DNA from: Salinisphaera sp.
Lineage (GTDB): Bacteria > Pseudomonadota > Gammaproteobacteria > Nevskiales > Salinisphaeraceae
Assembly: GCF_002729955.1 (NCBI RefSeq)
Contig: NZ_PBYA01000037.1
Span: forward strand, 1 to 64,000
Length of the DNA: 64,000 nt
Direction of reading: 5' to 3'
Shown: positions 62,920-64,000 of the stretch, piece after piece
Layout: every line of letters starts with the position of its first letter
Numbering within the stretch: the first letter of the stretch is position 1
Notes under the pieces: model-generated
The model's database searches: none
What the model was told of the DNA's origin: nothing
What the model saw: only the letters and a program-made list of their open reading frames with translations
Made by a program: the position numbers and the translations under genes

Positions 62920-63546
62920 ATGAGCGATCACGACGCCTTTCATTTCTACGAACCGCGCAACGGCCACGGCCTGCCCCACGATCCGTTCAACGCCCTGGTC
63001 GCGCCGCGGCCGATCGGCTGGATTTCGTCCAAGAGCGCGAACGGCGTGCTCAACCTCGCCCCCTACAGCTTCTTCAACGCCTTCAACTACAGGCCGCCGA
63101 TCATCGGCTTTGCCAGCGTGGGCTACAAGGACAGCGTGGCCAACATTCAGGACACCGGCGAGTTCGGCTGGAATCTCGCCACCCGATCGCTTGCCGAACC
63201 GATGAACCAAAGCTGTGCGGCCGTCGAGCCCGAGGTGGACGAATTCGAACTGGCCGGCCTCACGCCTGCGCCGTCGCGTGTGATCGACGTGCCTCGCGTT
63301 GCCGAAACGCCGGTCTCCTTCGAATGCCGGCTCAGCCAGGTGCTGCGTCTGACCGGCGCCGACGGCAGCCAGACCGATACCTGGCTGGTGCTCGGCGAAG
63401 TGGTCGGCGTGCATATCGATCGGCGGCTGCTCGTCGACGGCGTGTACGACACCGCCGCGGGCGAGCCGATTCTACGCGCGGGCGGGCCGGCGGATTATTT
63501 CACCATCGGTGCCGACAAGCGCTTTCGCATGCGCCGGCCGGGCTGA
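62920..63546 (+). CDS. Flavin reductase-like (FMN-binding split-barrel) protein
   Basis: 208 residues. The N-terminal FYEPRNGHGLPHDPFNALVA, then PRPIGWISSKSANGVLNLAP, YSFFNAFNYRPPIIGFASVG is the FMN-binding split barrel of the flavin reductase / DIM6-NTAB group. It should bind FMN; whether it is a reductase or a FMN-dependent oxygenase partner is not visible. It follows lhgO by 71 bp on the same strand. Confidence 0.88.
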   Translation: MSDHDAFHFYEPRNGHGLPHDPFNALVAPRPIGWISSKSANGVLNLAPYSFFNAFNYRPPIIGFASVGYKDSVANIQDTGEFGWNLATRSLAEPMNQSCAAVEPEVDEFELAGLTPAPSRVIDVPRVAETPVSFECRLSQVLRLTGADGSQTDTWLVLGEVVGVHIDRRLLVDGVYDTAAGEPILRAGGPADYFTIGADKRFRMRRPG

Positions 63547-63554
63547 GAGCGCGG

Positions 63555-64000
63555 TTACTGGCCGCCGTCGGCGCCGTTGTCCTCGCTGGCATTACGGATA
63601 CGCTCGATCACCGGCCCGCACTGGTTTTCCTCCCCGCCGGTGGGCGAGACCAGCGCCAGCAGCGATGCCGCCGGCGTCGCCGCCACGCCGAGAGCCACGG
63701 CCGCCGCACCGCGTGCGAGCAGCGGGCCCGCCTTCACCCCGGGCGACGGATCAGCAAAACTGCCGCGCACGTAGAGCGGCGAGCGCAGCGTGAACAGCCG
63801 CGGGCCCTTGCTCTTGGGGGTGATGGTCAAATCCAGCGACTCGGGCCCGAAGTCGATATCGCCGGTGATGTTAACGATGGCGTTTTCGGTATCGAATACG
63901 AACACGTTGGGCGTGGCCAGACCCTGCTCGATGGGAATATCCGCGGCCGCACAGTTGATCTTCACCAGTTCGTCACCGAACAGCTTGCCGACCACGTAGT
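63555..64000 (-). CDS. AsmA-family protein, C-terminal part (runs off the window)
   Basis: The frame is open to the window edge on the minus strand and ends at 63555. It reads VGKLFGDELVKINCAAADIP then IEQGLATPNVFVFDTENAIV, GDIDFGPESLDLTITPKSKG and SPLYVRGSFADPSPGVKAGP, the AsmA_2 C-terminal domain, with the usual Cys before the end (ENQCGPVIERIR). AsmA-like proteins are large inner-membrane-anchored proteins with roles in outer-membrane lipid supply. Start lies beyond 64000. Confidence 0.9.
   Translation of the reverse strand, partial: YVVGKLFGDELVKINCAAADIPIEQGLATPNVFVFDTENAIVNITGDIDFGPESLDLTITPKSKGPRLFTLRSPLYVRGSFADPSPGVKAGPLLARGAAAVALGVAATPAASLLALVSPTGGEENQCGPVIERIRNASEDNGADGGQ

Overview
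The window is GC-rich bacterial DNA with the gene content of a gammaproteobacterium: the lspA-ribF-murJ / rpsT / proB-obgE-rpmA-rplU / ispB core block, type IV pilus minor pilins with PilY1, and a full type II secretion operon. The mix (T2SS with GspA/GspB, CFA synthase, LhgO, marine-type pterin-like cluster) would fit a Salinisphaera-like or related halophilic lineage, but that is an impression from protein similarity recalled without a search.

Region 1-12.0 kb is accessory, partly plasmid-derived and decaying. It holds a Sel1-repeat protein, a tightly overlapping trio of small genes, an orphan C-terminal half of a prepilin peptidase, a block of alternating inverted repeats, and a ParM-type partition locus. 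That locus has candidate parC repeats and only the 5' end of parM, cut by an IS481-family element. A phased 103-104 bp repeat array, a DUF945 protein and several genes broken by amber codons or frameshifts follow. An AlpA-like regulator and a P4-type tyrosine integrase close the region, which looks like an integrated island.

12.3-18.8 kb is a type IV pilus operon (fimT-pilV-pilW-pilX-pilY1-pilE). 19.2-27.1 kb is conserved core: lspA, ribF and murJ on the minus strand, rpsT on the plus strand, proB, obgE, rpmA and rplU on the minus strand, then ispB and tRNA-Pro(CGG). 27.1-30.2 kb, immediately after the tRNA, is a small accessory patch with two similar membrane-anchored proteins and three frameshifted genes (zinc ribbon, thermonuclease, SRAP/YedK). 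A hemerythrin-domain gene and an orphan pilB follow.

33.4-48.7 kb encodes the type II secretion system: gspA-gspB (with a DUF2845 gene) diverge from gspC-D-E-F-G-H-I-J-K-L-M-N. A 263-bp MITE-like element flanked by CTAG sits exactly between gspD and gspE. A sodium:solute symporter, CFA synthase and a universal stress protein follow.

52.1-60.8 kb is the most interesting part: a compact locus joining a CDP-alcohol phosphatidyltransferase, a Zn-type dehydrogenase, a PTPS/QueD-fold protein lacking its usual catalytic Cys and His, a GT4 glycosyltransferase, a SAM methyltransferase, an LPG-flippase-like membrane protein, a stand-alone RibD-type reductase, a RibA-type GTP cyclohydrolase II and a creatininase-family amidohydrolase. 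The set suggests a pathway that opens GTP, makes a pteridine- or pyrimidine-like product, and decorates and exports it or links it to lipid. The product is unknown. The window ends with a conserved hypothetical gene, L-2-hydroxyglutarate oxidase, a flavin reductase and the 3' end of an AsmA-family gene.
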